DNA of 64,000 nt. It comes from Thiothrix subterranea. GTDB taxonomy: Bacteria > Pseudomonadota > Gammaproteobacteria > Thiotrichales > Thiotrichaceae. The notes beneath the pieces are model-generated. The model saw only the letters and a list, made by a program, of their open reading frames with translations, did no database searches and had not been told where the DNA came from. The stretch spans positions 2,666,001 to 2,730,000 of the forward strand of contig NZ_CP053482.1 in assembly GCF_016772315.1 (NCBI RefSeq). Reading direction: 5' to 3'. Position numbers and translations under genes: made by a program. Shown piece after piece: positions 33,729 through 44,267 of the stretch; within the stretch, counting starts at the first letter, position 1, and every line of letters begins with the position of its first letter.

Positions 33729-34277
33729 ATGACAGACGCTAGCCAACTCTACGCCGACCTCATCACCAGCATCGGTGAAGACATTACCCGTGACGGGCTG
33801 CAAAAAACCCCGGAACGCGCCGCCAAAGCCTTCGGTTTTTTGACCCAAGGCTATCAGCAATCGCTAGAAATCATCGTGAATGGCGCGGTGTTCGATTCTG
33901 ACAACGATGAAATGGTGGTGGTGAAGGACATCGAATTCTATTCCTTGTGCGAACACCATTTGCTGCCCTTCGTGGGCAAAGCACACATTGCGTACTTGCC
34001 TAAAGGCAAAGTGCTGGGGCTGTCGAAGATTGCCCGCATTACCGATATGTACGCCAGACGTTTGCAGATTCAGGAAAACATGACCAAGCAAATTGCCGAT
34101 GCGATTCAGCAAGTAACGGGCGCGGCAGGGGTTGGCGTGGTGTTGGAAGCACAGCATTTCTGCATGATGATGCGTGGGGTGCAAAAGCAGCAATCATCCA
34201 CGGTCACGTCGATGATGCTGGGGGAATTCCGCGAAAATAGCCGCACCCGGCAGGAATTCCTGAATTTGATCAAGTGA
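33729..34277 (+). CDS. folE: GTP cyclohydrolase I
   Basis: FolE (182 aa) opens GTP to 7,8-dihydroneopterin triphosphate for folate and related pterins. The zinc and active-site motifs are plain: [33 protein letters not shown] and [12 protein letters not shown], followed by [12 protein letters not shown]. The cysteines of both motifs mark the Zn-dependent type IA enzyme. An AGCAGGAAA site precedes the ATG. It ends the nif region and seems to have its own promoter. Confidence 0.97.
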   Translation: MTDASQLYADLITSIGEDITRDGLQKTPERAAKAFGFLTQGYQQSLEIIVNGAVFDSDNDEMVVVKDIEFYSLCEHHLLPFVGKAHIAYLPKGKVLGLSKIARITDMYARRLQIQENMTKQIADAIQQVTGAAGVGVVLEAQHFCMMMRGVQKQQSSTVTSMMLGEFRENSRTRQEFLNLIK

Positions 34278-34281
34278 AGTG

Positions 34282-34446
34282 TTAGTCGCCGCTGACTACA
34301 TCAACGACAGCGCCGCCAACTTGGAAAGGCACTTTCGCCACGCCAATTGCCGTGCCAGCCACTACGCCCACGGCAGAACTTGCCATTTGTACGGCACAGC
34401 CTTGCAGCAGTCCGATGAGTGTTAACACCAGTAAGAATTTTTTCAT
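34282..34446 (-). CDS. Small lipoprotein
   Basis: This short gene encodes 54 aa: MKKFLLVLTLIGLLQGCAVQ then a Gly/Ala/Val-rich tail (VGVVAGTAIGVAKVPFQVGG AVVDVVSGD). The signal peptide and lipobox LLQGC predict lipidation at Cys17. Its 3' end is four bases from folE, convergent. Very short envelope lipoproteins of this composition occur in many proteobacteria; no function is known. Confidence 0.7.
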   Translation of the reverse strand: MKKFLLVLTLIGLLQGCAVQMASSAVGVVAGTAIGVAKVPFQVGGAVVDVVSGD

Positions 34447-34462
34447 AATACAGCCCTTATTT

Positions 34463-34491
34463 CGTAGGGGCGTATGGCATACGCCCTCTTC
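34463..34491. repeat. REP-like palindrome (GTAGGGGCGTATG type)
   Basis: CGTAGGGGCGTATGG and CATACGCCCTCTTCAT pair as a hairpin. It is the same element as the copy inside the SagB-like gene (6181-6210). It lies between the typA terminator and the small lipoprotein start. Confidence 0.85.
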
Positions 34492-34492
34492 A

Positions 34493-34522
34493 TAAAAAAA
34501 AGGGGCTGAAACAGCCCCTTCT
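34493..34522 (-). terminator. Rho-independent terminator of typA
   Basis: On the minus strand AAGGGGCTG-TTT-CAGCCCCTT is followed by a run of T (A-run 34494-34501 on the plus strand), a textbook intrinsic terminator 11 bases after typA. Confidence 0.9.
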
Positions 34523-34533
34523 TGTGGCGTGAT

Positions 34534-36399
<1,866 letters not shown>

Positions 36400-36517
36400 A
36401 TGAATTCATGAAAAGCGCGATTATACTTGGAATATGTTAATTTTCTAATGAATTTCATGTTTTAGCAGCGGATTGCTGTAAGTAAATGTTAGGAAATGCT
36501 GAAAAGATGGTTTTTTA

Positions 36518-36536
36518 TGGTATGGTTATCATACCA
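36518..36536. promoter_or_regulatory. Palindromic operator upstream of the gntR-type gene
   Basis: TGGTATG-GTTAT-CATACCA is a perfect 7-bp inverted repeat with a 5-bp spacer, 28 bp before the regulator start. GntR/HutC-type regulators bind such TGGT...ACCA palindromes, so autoregulation is likely. A related half-site TGGTATGATTAT occurs at 38374, upstream of the kinase gene. Confidence 0.6.
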
Positions 36537-36564
36537 ATTAGTTGTGAAGGGTAAATAAACACGT

Positions 36565-37389
36565 ATGCACGCAATGGCGGAAAGAAAAGTCGAGGCTACG
36601 CGAAATGCGGTCAATGATAGCGCGGCATTCATTCAGCGTTTGAAGCCTGATAGTGGGATCGCAGAACCCGTGTATCGACAATTACAACGCCAAATTATCC
36701 AGATGATCCAAGCTGGGGAATTGGGTGAAGGGGATAGTTTGCCTTCTGAACGCATGTTGGCAGAAGCATTGCGGCTAAGTCGTACCACGATTCGGCGCTG
36801 TTACGATGAGTTGCGTGAGCAAGATTTCATTAGTACGCATGGACGTGCAGGGGTGATAGTTAAATCGCCACCGCGTATTAACCCCGAAATCGGCAAGCTC
36901 AAAGGTTTTACCGAAGAAATGCGGGAAATTGGGGTGCAACCATCCACCCAATTGCTGGAACGTCGGATTGTTTGTGACCGTACCATTGCTTCGATTTTTA
37001 ACCGCCCTTCCACCGCACGTTTTCTCAAGTTGGTACGTTTGCGTTTGGGGGATGGCGTGCCGATGACCCGTGAAGTGGCTTGGTATGACTTGACGCTTGC
37101 ATCGGCATTGGCAGATTGGGATGTGGTCGGCTCGGTTTACCAATTCCTGCAACAGCACTGCGGTGTGATCTTGGCAGATGGTGAGCAAACCATTGAAGCC
37201 GCGATGAGCAATGCGGAGGAAATGGCGGCGTTTGGCTTTGCTGAACCAAGTCCGTGTCTATTGCTCAAACGCAAAACGTATGCAACCACGGGGCAGATGG
37301 TGGAATACGTCGAAGGGACGTTTCGGGGTGATGCGTACACCTACCGGATTACACTGAAGATGAATCCGCATATGCCTGCCCAGCCATAA
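36565..37389 (+). CDS. GntR-family regulator with UTRA domain (HutC subfamily)
   Basis: The 274-aa protein has an N-terminal winged helix (IAEPVYRQLQRQIIQMIQAGELGEGDSLPSERMLAEALRLSRTTIRRCYDEL) and a C-terminal UTRA ligand domain (LLKRKTYATTGQMVEYVEGTFRGDAYTYRITL). HutC members respond to small sugars or amino acids. Two start codons (36565, 36574) are possible. It converges with, and overlaps by 41 bp, the PfkB kinase gene, its likely target. Confidence 0.92.
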   Translation: MHAMAERKVEATRNAVNDSAAFIQRLKPDSGIAEPVYRQLQRQIIQMIQAGELGEGDSLPSERMLAEALRLSRTTIRRCYDELREQDFISTHGRAGVIVKSPPRINPEIGKLKGFTEEMREIGVQPSTQLLERRIVCDRTIASIFNRPSTARFLKLVRLRLGDGVPMTREVAWYDLTLASALADWDVVGSVYQFLQQHCGVILADGEQTIEAAMSNAEEMAAFGFAEPSPCLLLKRKTYATTGQMVEYVEGTFRGDAYTYRITLKMNPHMPAQP

Positions 37390-38293
37390 AAGTTTGTACA
37401 GCCGTAAATCTGGGTAGTGCAGGCAATACGCCGGGTTGGGTTGCCACGATTGCCCCACACGCATTCGCAAAGCGCAAGGCAGTTTCCAGCGAATAGTGGT
37501 TCAGCAGCGTATAAATCAGCCCCGATGTAAACGCATCACCAGCCCCGGTAGTGTCAATCGCAGTAATTGTCCACGCGGGTTCATGGATGGCTGGTTGCCC
37601 ACGTTGCAACGCAACACAGCCGCGTTCTGCCAATGTCACCACCAACAATTCTCCCTGCCAAGCTAACGTCGGCAATAAGCGTAACCACTGGGTAAGGGAC
37701 AATGCCGGTACGTCAGTAATACCAAAACAAGCCGCTGCTTCGGTTTCATTGAGAACCAACATATCGGTCAGTGCCAATAATGCTGGGTCAGGAACACGCC
37801 AAGGGGAGGGATTCAGCAGGGTTTTAATGCCGTATTGTTGCGCTTGCTGGAAAGCTTCCCGTATCGGTGCATCGGGGATTTCAAATTGGGCGTAAACGAG
37901 GTTGGTGCTTTCCAGTGCACTAATGGCAGTTTGGATATGGGTTTTATCCAGCAAAGCGTTTGCTCCCGGATAAATCACGATGAGATTGCTGCCATCTGCG
38001 GCAATAAGACCAACCCCCAGCCCGGAACGTTCCCCAACTTTGACCACCCAGCGGGTATCCAAGCCTTCAGTGTGCAATAAATCCAGCAAGGCATCCCCCG
38101 CCGCATCATTGCCCACCGCCAGCAATACCTCGACACCCAGCCCCAGACGATGCAAGCCCACGGCAAGGTTCAAGCCTTTGCCGCCGTGTTCCACCCACAG
38201 GGCTTGCGCCCCAAGCGACTCCCCCGCCAAGGGTAAACGTTCAACGCACAGGCAATTCGCGCTGACATAACTGCCGAGAACCAATACTTTCAT
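37349..38293 (-). CDS. PfkB-family carbohydrate kinase (ribokinase-like)
   Basis: The 314-aa kinase has the two PfkB signatures: VEHGGKGLNLAVGLHRLGLGVEVLLAVGNDAAGD near residue 35 and DTTGAGDAFTSGLIY, with the catalytic Asp, near residue 250. It probably phosphorylates a pentose or similar sugar; substrate cannot be read from sequence. No transporter or other catabolic gene is adjacent, so this may be a salvage kinase. Confidence 0.9.
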   Translation of the reverse strand: MKVLVLGSYVSANCLCVERLPLAGESLGAQALWVEHGGKGLNLAVGLHRLGLGVEVLLAVGNDAAGDALLDLLHTEGLDTRWVVKVGERSGLGVGLIAADGSNLIVIYPGANALLDKTHIQTAISALESTNLVYAQFEIPDAPIREAFQQAQQYGIKTLLNPSPWRVPDPALLALTDMLVLNETEAAACFGITDVPALSLTQWLRLLPTLAWQGELLVVTLAERGCVALQRGQPAIHEPAWTITAIDTTGAGDAFTSGLIYTLLNHYSLETALRFANACGAIVATQPGVLPALPRFTAVQTFMAGQAYADSSSV

Positions 38294-38481
38294 CCACTAC
38301 CTCGCACTCAAAGCAGGGGTGCATTGTAGTACTTGGGCTTGGCTGTTTAGAATGTTTATGAGGCATTATTTTTTGGTATGATTATTTGTGGGAATTTTTG
38401 ATTTTTAGCAAGAATTGAGTTGCAATAAACACTTTATGGTACTAGATTGGTATTTAGTGTTAAACTTGCGAGGAATAAAAT

Positions 38482-39285
38482 ATGAAAAACACCACACTGG
38501 CTTTGTTGGCTATTAGCCTATCCGCCACCACCATTACCACCACAGCCTATGCAGACCATCCTGATGGACTTTATTACATCAAAGCCCAACACAGTGGCAA
38601 ATGTGTTCATCAACACGGTTCTACCAATGCCGAGGGGGGCAATGTCACCCAATGGGATTGCGTTGATCAACCCAATGTTAGGATTGAAAAAGTCACTGCG
38701 GGAGGCCCTTATTTCACCTTGCGTTTTCAGCACAGTGGTAAATGCCTGACAGTCGAGGGTGATAGTGATAAAAACGGTGCCAATATCATCCAAGCAACTT
38801 GTGACGCAGGCGCACCACGCAACCAAACGTGGATGGAAGTGCCGGGTGAGGGGAAATTCGTCAAAATCCAGTCAAGCATTGGGCATTGCCTACACCAACA
38901 CGGCAATACACAAGGTAACGGCGACAATATTACTGCGTGGGAATGCGTTGATCAGCCGAATGTGAGGTTTGAGTTTGTGCCTGCCAACCCCTCCATGACG
39001 GATAAATCCAATGCGCCGACTGCTCCAAGTGTTCCTGCCAACATTGACCAAGCGTGTAACACCTATACGGATGCTGCTATTGCCCAATACGAAAGGAAAG
39101 TTGCGTTTGAAAAAGGGAATAATGGGCTGGATTGCAAACTGGGCCCTAATGCCCGTTGGCAGAGTGACCGCAATAACCATTACGGTTGGTGCGTCGATCA
39201 AAAAGCAGATACCGCTGTGTTGAAGGCAGAAATGGATGCGCGTGACAGAGAATTGAATGGCTGTTTTGAGAAGAATATAAAATAA
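38482..39285 (+). CDS. Secreted ricin-type lectin-domain protein
   Basis: The 267-aa protein has a signal peptide (MKNTTLALLAISLSATTITT then TAYA-DHPD). It carries three ricin-B-like repeats, each opening with a Tyr/Phe...SGKC/GHC motif followed by a Q.W-like turn (HSGKCVHQHG...NVTQWDC, HSGKCLTVEG..., IGHCLHQHG...NITAWEC). The last 80 residues are a separate Cys-containing domain. It probably binds glycans outside the cell. It is the first of several exported proteins encoded in a row. Confidence 0.8.
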   Translation: MKNTTLALLAISLSATTITTTAYADHPDGLYYIKAQHSGKCVHQHGSTNAEGGNVTQWDCVDQPNVRIEKVTAGGPYFTLRFQHSGKCLTVEGDSDKNGANIIQATCDAGAPRNQTWMEVPGEGKFVKIQSSIGHCLHQHGNTQGNGDNITAWECVDQPNVRFEFVPANPSMTDKSNAPTAPSVPANIDQACNTYTDAAIAQYERKVAFEKGNNGLDCKLGPNARWQSDRNNHYGWCVDQKADTAVLKAEMDARDRELNGCFEKNIK

Positions 39286-39368
39286 ATAATTTTTTACAGT
39301 ATTTTGATAATACGTGATGCGCTCGTGCAGACATCACTGTCTAACCAGTTGCGAGGAAACGTTAGGTC

Positions 39369-40622
39369 ATGAATAAAAAAACAGTGTTTTCTCATTGTCG
39401 GGTATTCACTCTGACCATCAGTTTGCTAGTGCTTACTCAAGTAGCCTTATCGACAGATATTGGTTCCAGTGCGGCAGCGCCCAACAGCATTCCTGCCCCG
39501 TCTAATCCTGAGAAAGAGGATATTCTCAAATCTGTACCCAGTGTCCCCGATGAACTCAAAGTTAAAGAGGTTACGGATAACGCCCCCGCCCCGATTGACC
39601 CGATCATTAGCCCCGGTCAGCAAGGAGCGCTTAAAACCGCCCCTATCACAAACTCTCTTGCACCGTCTGTTCCCCCAGATCCTGCCACTAATGCTGATAA
39701 AGAGGCGGTACTGGCACAAGTTGCTGAGCCAAATGCGGTGCATCCCAACGTTGCGCAACTGGAGAAACGCATTGCCGTATTAGAAGATGAAGTTCAGGCA
39801 CTGCTTGCCAAGCAAGGCAAACCCAGTCAGGTTAAAGCCCCTTTTGAGGTGGTGGATAGCGATGGAAGGGTCATGCTACGTGTTTCCAACGATGCGAAAG
39901 CAGATATGCTGTATATGGGTAGTGGCCTAGTGCTCATGAATTATACGGCAGAACAGCGTGGTCGCGTAATTGTGTCGAGTTCTGGTGGACGAGCTATTAT
40001 GAATGCTGAAGTAAAGTCTGCTGAAATCATGGTCGAATCAGCCAAGTACACAACCCGTATGGGGTCGGGGCCAAATGGTGAAGGCAATGGCTTTTTCGTG
40101 CGGGATGCGGGCGGAGTAGCTGCAAATGGCAGTGCAACACCGACCAAGCCTTTAGCAGAAATTGCTGCTCTTGCTGGCAAAAAAGTTGCTTTGCGCCTTT
40201 ATGATGATGCCGGTAATGCAGTGGTTTCGGCAGGCACTAATCCAGCCGCAGCAGGGGCTGGCACGGTTAAGGTGGCGAACACCAAAGGCGAACCCGTCGC
40301 ATTCCTTGGCACATCCGAAGACGGTGAGAGCGGTGCATTGGGCGTGGCGAAAAATGGAAAAAATACGGCGGCACTCCTCTCTGATCCGCGCATGGTGGTG
40401 CTGTACAATGATGCGGGTGAAGCGATTACCACACTTGCCAAAAGTCAGGAAGGTACTGGCGAAGGCGGCAATATTACCATTCGTCAACCAGACGGTGAGG
40501 GCATTTTCTCGGCGGGTTACAACGCAGAATTGGGAGGTGGTGATGCTTGTGTTTACCGTGCCAAAAAGCAAAATGTGTTTTGCTTAGGGATTGCTGTACC
40601 GGGTATGGGAACAGGACACTAA
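39369..40622 (+). CDS. Exported protein with coiled coil and Gly/Ala-rich repeats, unrecognised
   Basis: This 417-aa protein starts with a signal-like segment (VFTLTISLLVLTQVALS), then a Pro/Ala-rich linker, a short coiled coil (NVAQLEKRIAVLEDEVQALLAKQG) and a beta-rich region. That region repeats phrases such as 'FEVVDSDGRVMLRVSNDA', 'LYDDAGNAVVSAGTN' and 'LYNDAGEAITTLAKS'. The recurrent G-x-V/A-x-x-x-S/D turns suggest a beta-helix or fibre-like stalk. I know no family for it. Confidence 0.65.
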   Translation: MNKKTVFSHCRVFTLTISLLVLTQVALSTDIGSSAAAPNSIPAPSNPEKEDILKSVPSVPDELKVKEVTDNAPAPIDPIISPGQQGALKTAPITNSLAPSVPPDPATNADKEAVLAQVAEPNAVHPNVAQLEKRIAVLEDEVQALLAKQGKPSQVKAPFEVVDSDGRVMLRVSNDAKADMLYMGSGLVLMNYTAEQRGRVIVSSSGGRAIMNAEVKSAEIMVESAKYTTRMGSGPNGEGNGFFVRDAGGVAANGSATPTKPLAEIAALAGKKVALRLYDDAGNAVVSAGTNPAAAGAGTVKVANTKGEPVAFLGTSEDGESGALGVAKNGKNTAALLSDPRMVVLYNDAGEAITTLAKSQEGTGEGGNITIRQPDGEGIFSAGYNAELGGGDACVYRAKKQNVFCLGIAVPGMGTGH

Positions 40623-40632
40623 GGTTGCCGAT

Positions 40633-41076
40633 ATGAAATTCGTGTTGCGTCTCGCCCTGTTGGGATTAGGAATATGGATGCTTGTCATGGGTTGGCAGAC
40701 AGCCTACCACCCGATCTACTACCGCATAGTAGGGATGGTAGTGGAAGGCAAAGTCATGGGCTTTCTGGCAGGTCGATACTCACCCTCCATTCAGCCAGAA
40801 AATACGGGTGTCCGAAACGGTCATCGTATTGCCAGACGACCCGCTTATCAATACCCGGCAACTGTTGGTGCAACCCCTAATCTGATTGGTAAAGCCAATG
40901 GTGCATTTACCTTTTCTTTTTATCCCTATGAGTTGGGTGAAAAAGTTACGGTCGTGTTCCCGACGGGGCAACCTGAACAGTCGTACCTCTTTGCCGCATC
41001 AACAATCGGTGGTGGACTGCTATTCATGGGCTTTGGTTTATGGTGTTTTTATATCGGCGTGGGTGTAAAGCTGTGA
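40633..41076 (+). CDS. Small membrane protein, DUF3592-like
   Basis: The 147-aa protein has one transmembrane helix at each end (MKFVLRLALLGLGIWMLVMG and TIGGGLLFMGFGLWCFYIGV). Between them is an extracytoplasmic beta-rich domain (YPYELGEKVTVVFPTGQPEQSYLF). This layout resembles DUF3592 proteins. It overlaps the next gene by four bases, so the two are co-translated. Confidence 0.65.
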   Translation: MKFVLRLALLGLGIWMLVMGWQTAYHPIYYRIVGMVVEGKVMGFLAGRYSPSIQPENTGVRNGHRIARRPAYQYPATVGATPNLIGKANGAFTFSFYPYELGEKVTVVFPTGQPEQSYLFAASTIGGGLLFMGFGLWCFYIGVGVKL

Positions 41077-42491
41077 AATTTCAACCTTACTTGCTGTTTA
41101 CTTTGCTGAATACCCTACCACTAGCGGCACTGGCAAATAGCACATCACCTACCATTCCGCTTTGCCCCGGCTTAACCATCGTCACTGCCATTAACCAAAG
41201 CAGCGGTGACTACGAATCCATCAAACGCATTACTGCTGTGGATGAAGCCGGTGTTACCTTGCATTACTCCAGTGAACATGAAGTCAATGATCCCTTCAGC
41301 GACAAGCCCCCGGAACTGGTTGCCACCAACGTCACCCGCCGTATCTTGCCGGAAGACCAACAAAAAGCAGGTTATTATCTGGCAGTTTTTAGCCCGATTT
41401 TGCCGGAAACTGTACCCAACAGCACCGCCATCAGCCTGACCCACGACAATTACACCCGCCTGAAAACCACGGGCAAAGCGGAACTCTCCATCGTTACCAC
41501 GCTCAACTACAGTGCTACCCCAGAGAACGTGCTTGACACTGATTCGCCCTATCGCTGGTGGCTTGCTCCGGCGGTGTATGCACTGGAATTGCCTGAGAAA
41601 ACCCCGGTCAAACTGCCGGTGTTGCTGAATGGCAAACCGGCTGAATTACCCGCATTACACGCCAAGGGCTTGTTTGCATCGGAACAAGCGGAGTTTTTTA
41701 TTCTGGATGATCCGAGCAACCCGCTGATACTGAAATTCCGCCTAGGTTTTGGCACGGATGAGGCATTGAAAGCCAAGTTTGCCTCAGACCCGGCAATGAT
41801 CAAGATGATGGAAGAAATAGCGGCGTTTGCGCCTGCACCGGCAGAACGGGATCGGTTACAAGTGACGCACATTACGTTTGACTGCCAGGCAAGTGACATC
41901 CTGCCGATAGCGACCAATACGGGCAAACCGGCGGAAGTATCCGGCGAATTCGACACCGATGCTGAACCTTTTCCGATAGGTAGTGGCAGCATAGCCAGTG
42001 CAAGCGGTGCAGGTAATGCAGGTGAGGGTACAGGTAACGGCGGTGGCGGCAGCATGGGTACAGGCGCAATGGGCGGTGGAGGGGGCAATCTGACTCTTGG
42101 TGCAGGCGGTGGCAACAGAGCAGCCAAATTAGAAAAAGCATTGCAAGAGGGTGAGAAAGTCGACATTTACGATATTTTCTTCAGTTTCAACAGTGCTACG
42201 TTGCGCCCTGAATCGGACGATACGCTTACCTTGATTGCTGGCTTATTGAGTAAACACTCCGATTGGAAACTCGCGATTGGCGGACATACCGACAGCATTG
42301 CCAGCGATAGTTTCAATCTTGATCTCTCTAATCGCCGTGCCGCAGCAGTGAAAACCGCATTGTTGGAGCGTTTCAAGATTGCTGATAACCGTTTGAGTAC
42401 CCAAGGGTATGGCGAAGCCAGCCCACGGGATACCAATGACACCCTCGAAGGGCGTGCCCGTAATCGACGGGTGGAACTAGTCCGTCAATAA
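41073..42491 (+). CDS. OmpA-family peptidoglycan-associated outer-membrane protein
   Basis: Reading from the GTG at 41073 (overlapping the preceding TGA) gives a 472-aa protein with signal peptide (VKFQPYLLFTLLNTLPLAAL ANS). It has a large unrecognised N-terminal domain, a Gly-rich linker (about residues 305-350) and a C-terminal OmpA domain (IYDIFFSFNSATLRPESDDTLTLIAGLLSKHSDWKLAIGGHTDSIASDSFNLDLSNRRA). The peptidoglycan-binding Asp and Arg are present. It probably anchors the exported cluster to the cell wall. Confidence 0.82.
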   Translation: MKFQPYLLFTLLNTLPLAALANSTSPTIPLCPGLTIVTAINQSSGDYESIKRITAVDEAGVTLHYSSEHEVNDPFSDKPPELVATNVTRRILPEDQQKAGYYLAVFSPILPETVPNSTAISLTHDNYTRLKTTGKAELSIVTTLNYSATPENVLDTDSPYRWWLAPAVYALELPEKTPVKLPVLLNGKPAELPALHAKGLFASEQAEFFILDDPSNPLILKFRLGFGTDEALKAKFASDPAMIKMMEEIAAFAPAPAERDRLQVTHITFDCQASDILPIATNTGKPAEVSGEFDTDAEPFPIGSGSIASASGAGNAGEGTGNGGGGSMGTGAMGGGGGNLTLGAGGGNRAAKLEKALQEGEKVDIYDIFFSFNSATLRPESDDTLTLIAGLLSKHSDWKLAIGGHTDSIASDSFNLDLSNRRAAAVKTALLERFKIADNRLSTQGYGEASPRDTNDTLEGRARNRRVELVRQ

Positions 42492-42522
42492 CAATTGCAC
42501 GAATAACCATAGGAGTTTCTTT

Positions 42523-43074
42523 ATGAAAAAAAACACACTGATACCCTTTACTTTAGTACTGCTCTTGACAGCTTGCGGGGATAAACCAACCGACACAGCA
42601 TCAACAGCAGCCCTCACTGCAAAAACACTTCCTGCTGCCTGTCAATTGGTGACAACCACTGATGTTCAAGCTGCTTTCGGACAAGCGGTAGCAGCGATGG
42701 CTGATGAAAAAGAAACCTGCATTTACAATGGTACTGGTGATCCGGGCGCATTTATACTCCTGACAACAATCTTGACACCCAATCGCGACGTAACAGAAGC
42801 AGCCGACACCTTCCAAATGATGCTCAAAATGCAAGGGGGAATGAATGAAATGTTCAACGCAACACTTAATGCAAACAATGCCGCACCTAACCAACAACTG
42901 ACGGGTATTGGGGATGAGGTATGGTTCAAGGCAGGCAATAACAACCCGCTTGAAATGACACAAGCGATAGTACGCAAAGGAACAGTTATCCTTGGTCTTA
43001 CCGCAACAGGTATGGATAAAAAGTATTCCCCCCAATTTGAAGATTTAGTGCGTAAAACCGTGGACAAGTTGTAG
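42523..43074 (+). CDS. Lipoprotein of unknown function
   Basis: The 183-aa protein has a signal peptide with lipobox LLTACGDKP and therefore an N-terminal lipid at Cys18. A domain with paired cysteines follows (CQLVTTTDVQAAFGQAVAAM, ETCIYNG). It resembles periplasmic DUF3558-like lipoproteins in general form, though I cannot confirm it. It lies 31 bp after the OmpA-like gene on the same strand. Confidence 0.65.
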   Translation: MKKNTLIPFTLVLLLTACGDKPTDTASTAALTAKTLPAACQLVTTTDVQAAFGQAVAAMADEKETCIYNGTGDPGAFILLTTILTPNRDVTEAADTFQMMLKMQGGMNEMFNATLNANNAAPNQQLTGIGDEVWFKAGNNNPLEMTQAIVRKGTVILGLTATGMDKKYSPQFEDLVRKTVDKL

Positions 43075-43076
43075 AT

Positions 43077-43700
43077 ATGACAAGAATTAATCCGCGTGTG
43101 ATCGACTGTCTCTTCAACACGCCAGAACAGTTTGACCCATGCGTTGATATGCTGCCTGAGCATTGCATGAGCTTGAACCCGGCTATGGTATTGGAATCAT
43201 TGAATGGTTTTTTTCAGTCATCCGCTTGGATCAAGCGTTATTCATCGCATCAGTTAGCACATGGCCTACAACTGATAACTGACACGGCTTGTTCAGATTA
43301 TCCGTTGCTGTACACTACTCGTCATCCCGATAGCCGCCTGCTACGCCCACTTCAGCATGAAGCGATTCGTTGCCTGACGTATGTTTACAGCAATATTTTC
43401 GAGCCTTATTGCACGGATACCTACGAAGCGGATGTTCATGCAAGCGTCGATCCCTTGGCGCACATTTGCTATATGTTCTGGGATATTTTTGCACTGCATC
43501 CTGATAGCACGGACGCCAAAGGTGTTGTTTTGGCGTTGGAGGTGATGGAGCGTGCGTTGCATTCTGGTCATTACAGTTGTATCCGTTCCGCGTTACACGG
43601 ACTTGGGCATTGGCATGTGGCATCTAACGGTGCTGCCGGTGGAACTGATGCGCCAATAATTGCCTATACTCAATCAAAGCTGATCACCCCAAGGAGTTGA
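43077..43700 (+). CDS. Unrecognised 207-aa protein, Cys/His-rich
   Basis: This protein, starting MTRINPRVIDCLFNTPEQFD, has no signal peptide. It is unusually rich in His, Cys, Trp and Tyr (HICYMFWDIFALHPD, SCIRSALHGLGHWHVASNG). The 'LHGLGHWH' segment and spaced cysteines could form a metal site. It begins two bases after the lipoprotein stop. No family recognised. Confidence 0.55.
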   Translation: MTRINPRVIDCLFNTPEQFDPCVDMLPEHCMSLNPAMVLESLNGFFQSSAWIKRYSSHQLAHGLQLITDTACSDYPLLYTTRHPDSRLLRPLQHEAIRCLTYVYSNIFEPYCTDTYEADVHASVDPLAHICYMFWDIFALHPDSTDAKGVVLALEVMERALHSGHYSCIRSALHGLGHWHVASNGAAGGTDAPIIAYTQSKLITPRS

Positions 43701-43702
43701 CT

Positions 43703-44188
43703 ATGAAACGTATACTTGCCGCTACTGCGTTATTCACGCTGCTGCCTCCGGTTTTTGCGCTGGATGCTGCCTGTGACCCCATTCTCAAAGCCAGCGAAGC
43801 CAAACTCACCCAAGCCGCTTGGCATTCCACGGTGGAAACAGCAGGTGCAAAGCTCGAATCCATCAAAGTGGACGGGCAGTTTTTCATGAGTATCGACGGC
43901 AAATGGCAAAAATCACCAATGAATATGGATGACGCCGAAAAAATTGCGATCGGCATGATTAAAGATGGCTCAATCAAGGTAACAGATTGCAAGGATGACG
44001 GTGAGGATACGGTCGATGGTGTGGCGGTAACGGTGTTGAGCTACCACAGTGAAGCCGGAGATTTGGGAGGCGGTACGGTCAAGCTGTATATCGGTAAGGA
44101 TGATGGCCTGCCCTACAAATCCGCCATGGAGGATGGCAAAACCACCTCTTCTACCCGTTACCAGGATGTCACTGCCCCAAAACTCTAA
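43703..44188 (+). CDS. Exported protein of unknown function (161 aa)
   Basis: It has a clear signal peptide (MKRILAATALFTLLPPVFAL) and a small alpha/beta domain ending in DGLPYKSAMEDGKTTSSTRYQDV, a LolA/periplasmic-binding-like ending. The ATG at 43703 follows AAGGAG; the start is chosen over one at 43697. Its function is unknown. Confidence 0.65.
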   Translation: MKRILAATALFTLLPPVFALDAACDPILKASEAKLTQAAWHSTVETAGAKLESIKVDGQFFMSIDGKWQKSPMNMDDAEKIAIGMIKDGSIKVTDCKDDGEDTVDGVAVTVLSYHSEAGDLGGGTVKLYIGKDDGLPYKSAMEDGKTTSSTRYQDVTAPKL

Positions 44189-44224
44189 GTCTTTGCGAAA
44201 TCCCATCCCCCATTACCGTGAAAG

Positions 44225-44258
44225 TCCGTAGACTTGCTATTTTTAAGCAAGCTACGGA
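44225..44258 (+). promoter_or_regulatory. Hairpin that overlaps the ribosome-binding site of the haemoglobin gene
   Basis: TCCGTAG-a-CTTGCT pairs with AGCAAG-CTACGGA (one bulged A, loop ATTTTTA). The right arm contains ACGGA, the start of the ACGGAG Shine-Dalgarno for the ATG at 44268. It may control translation; alternatively it is only a weak terminator of the upstream gene. Confidence 0.5.
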
Positions 44259-44267
44259 GTATTCAGG

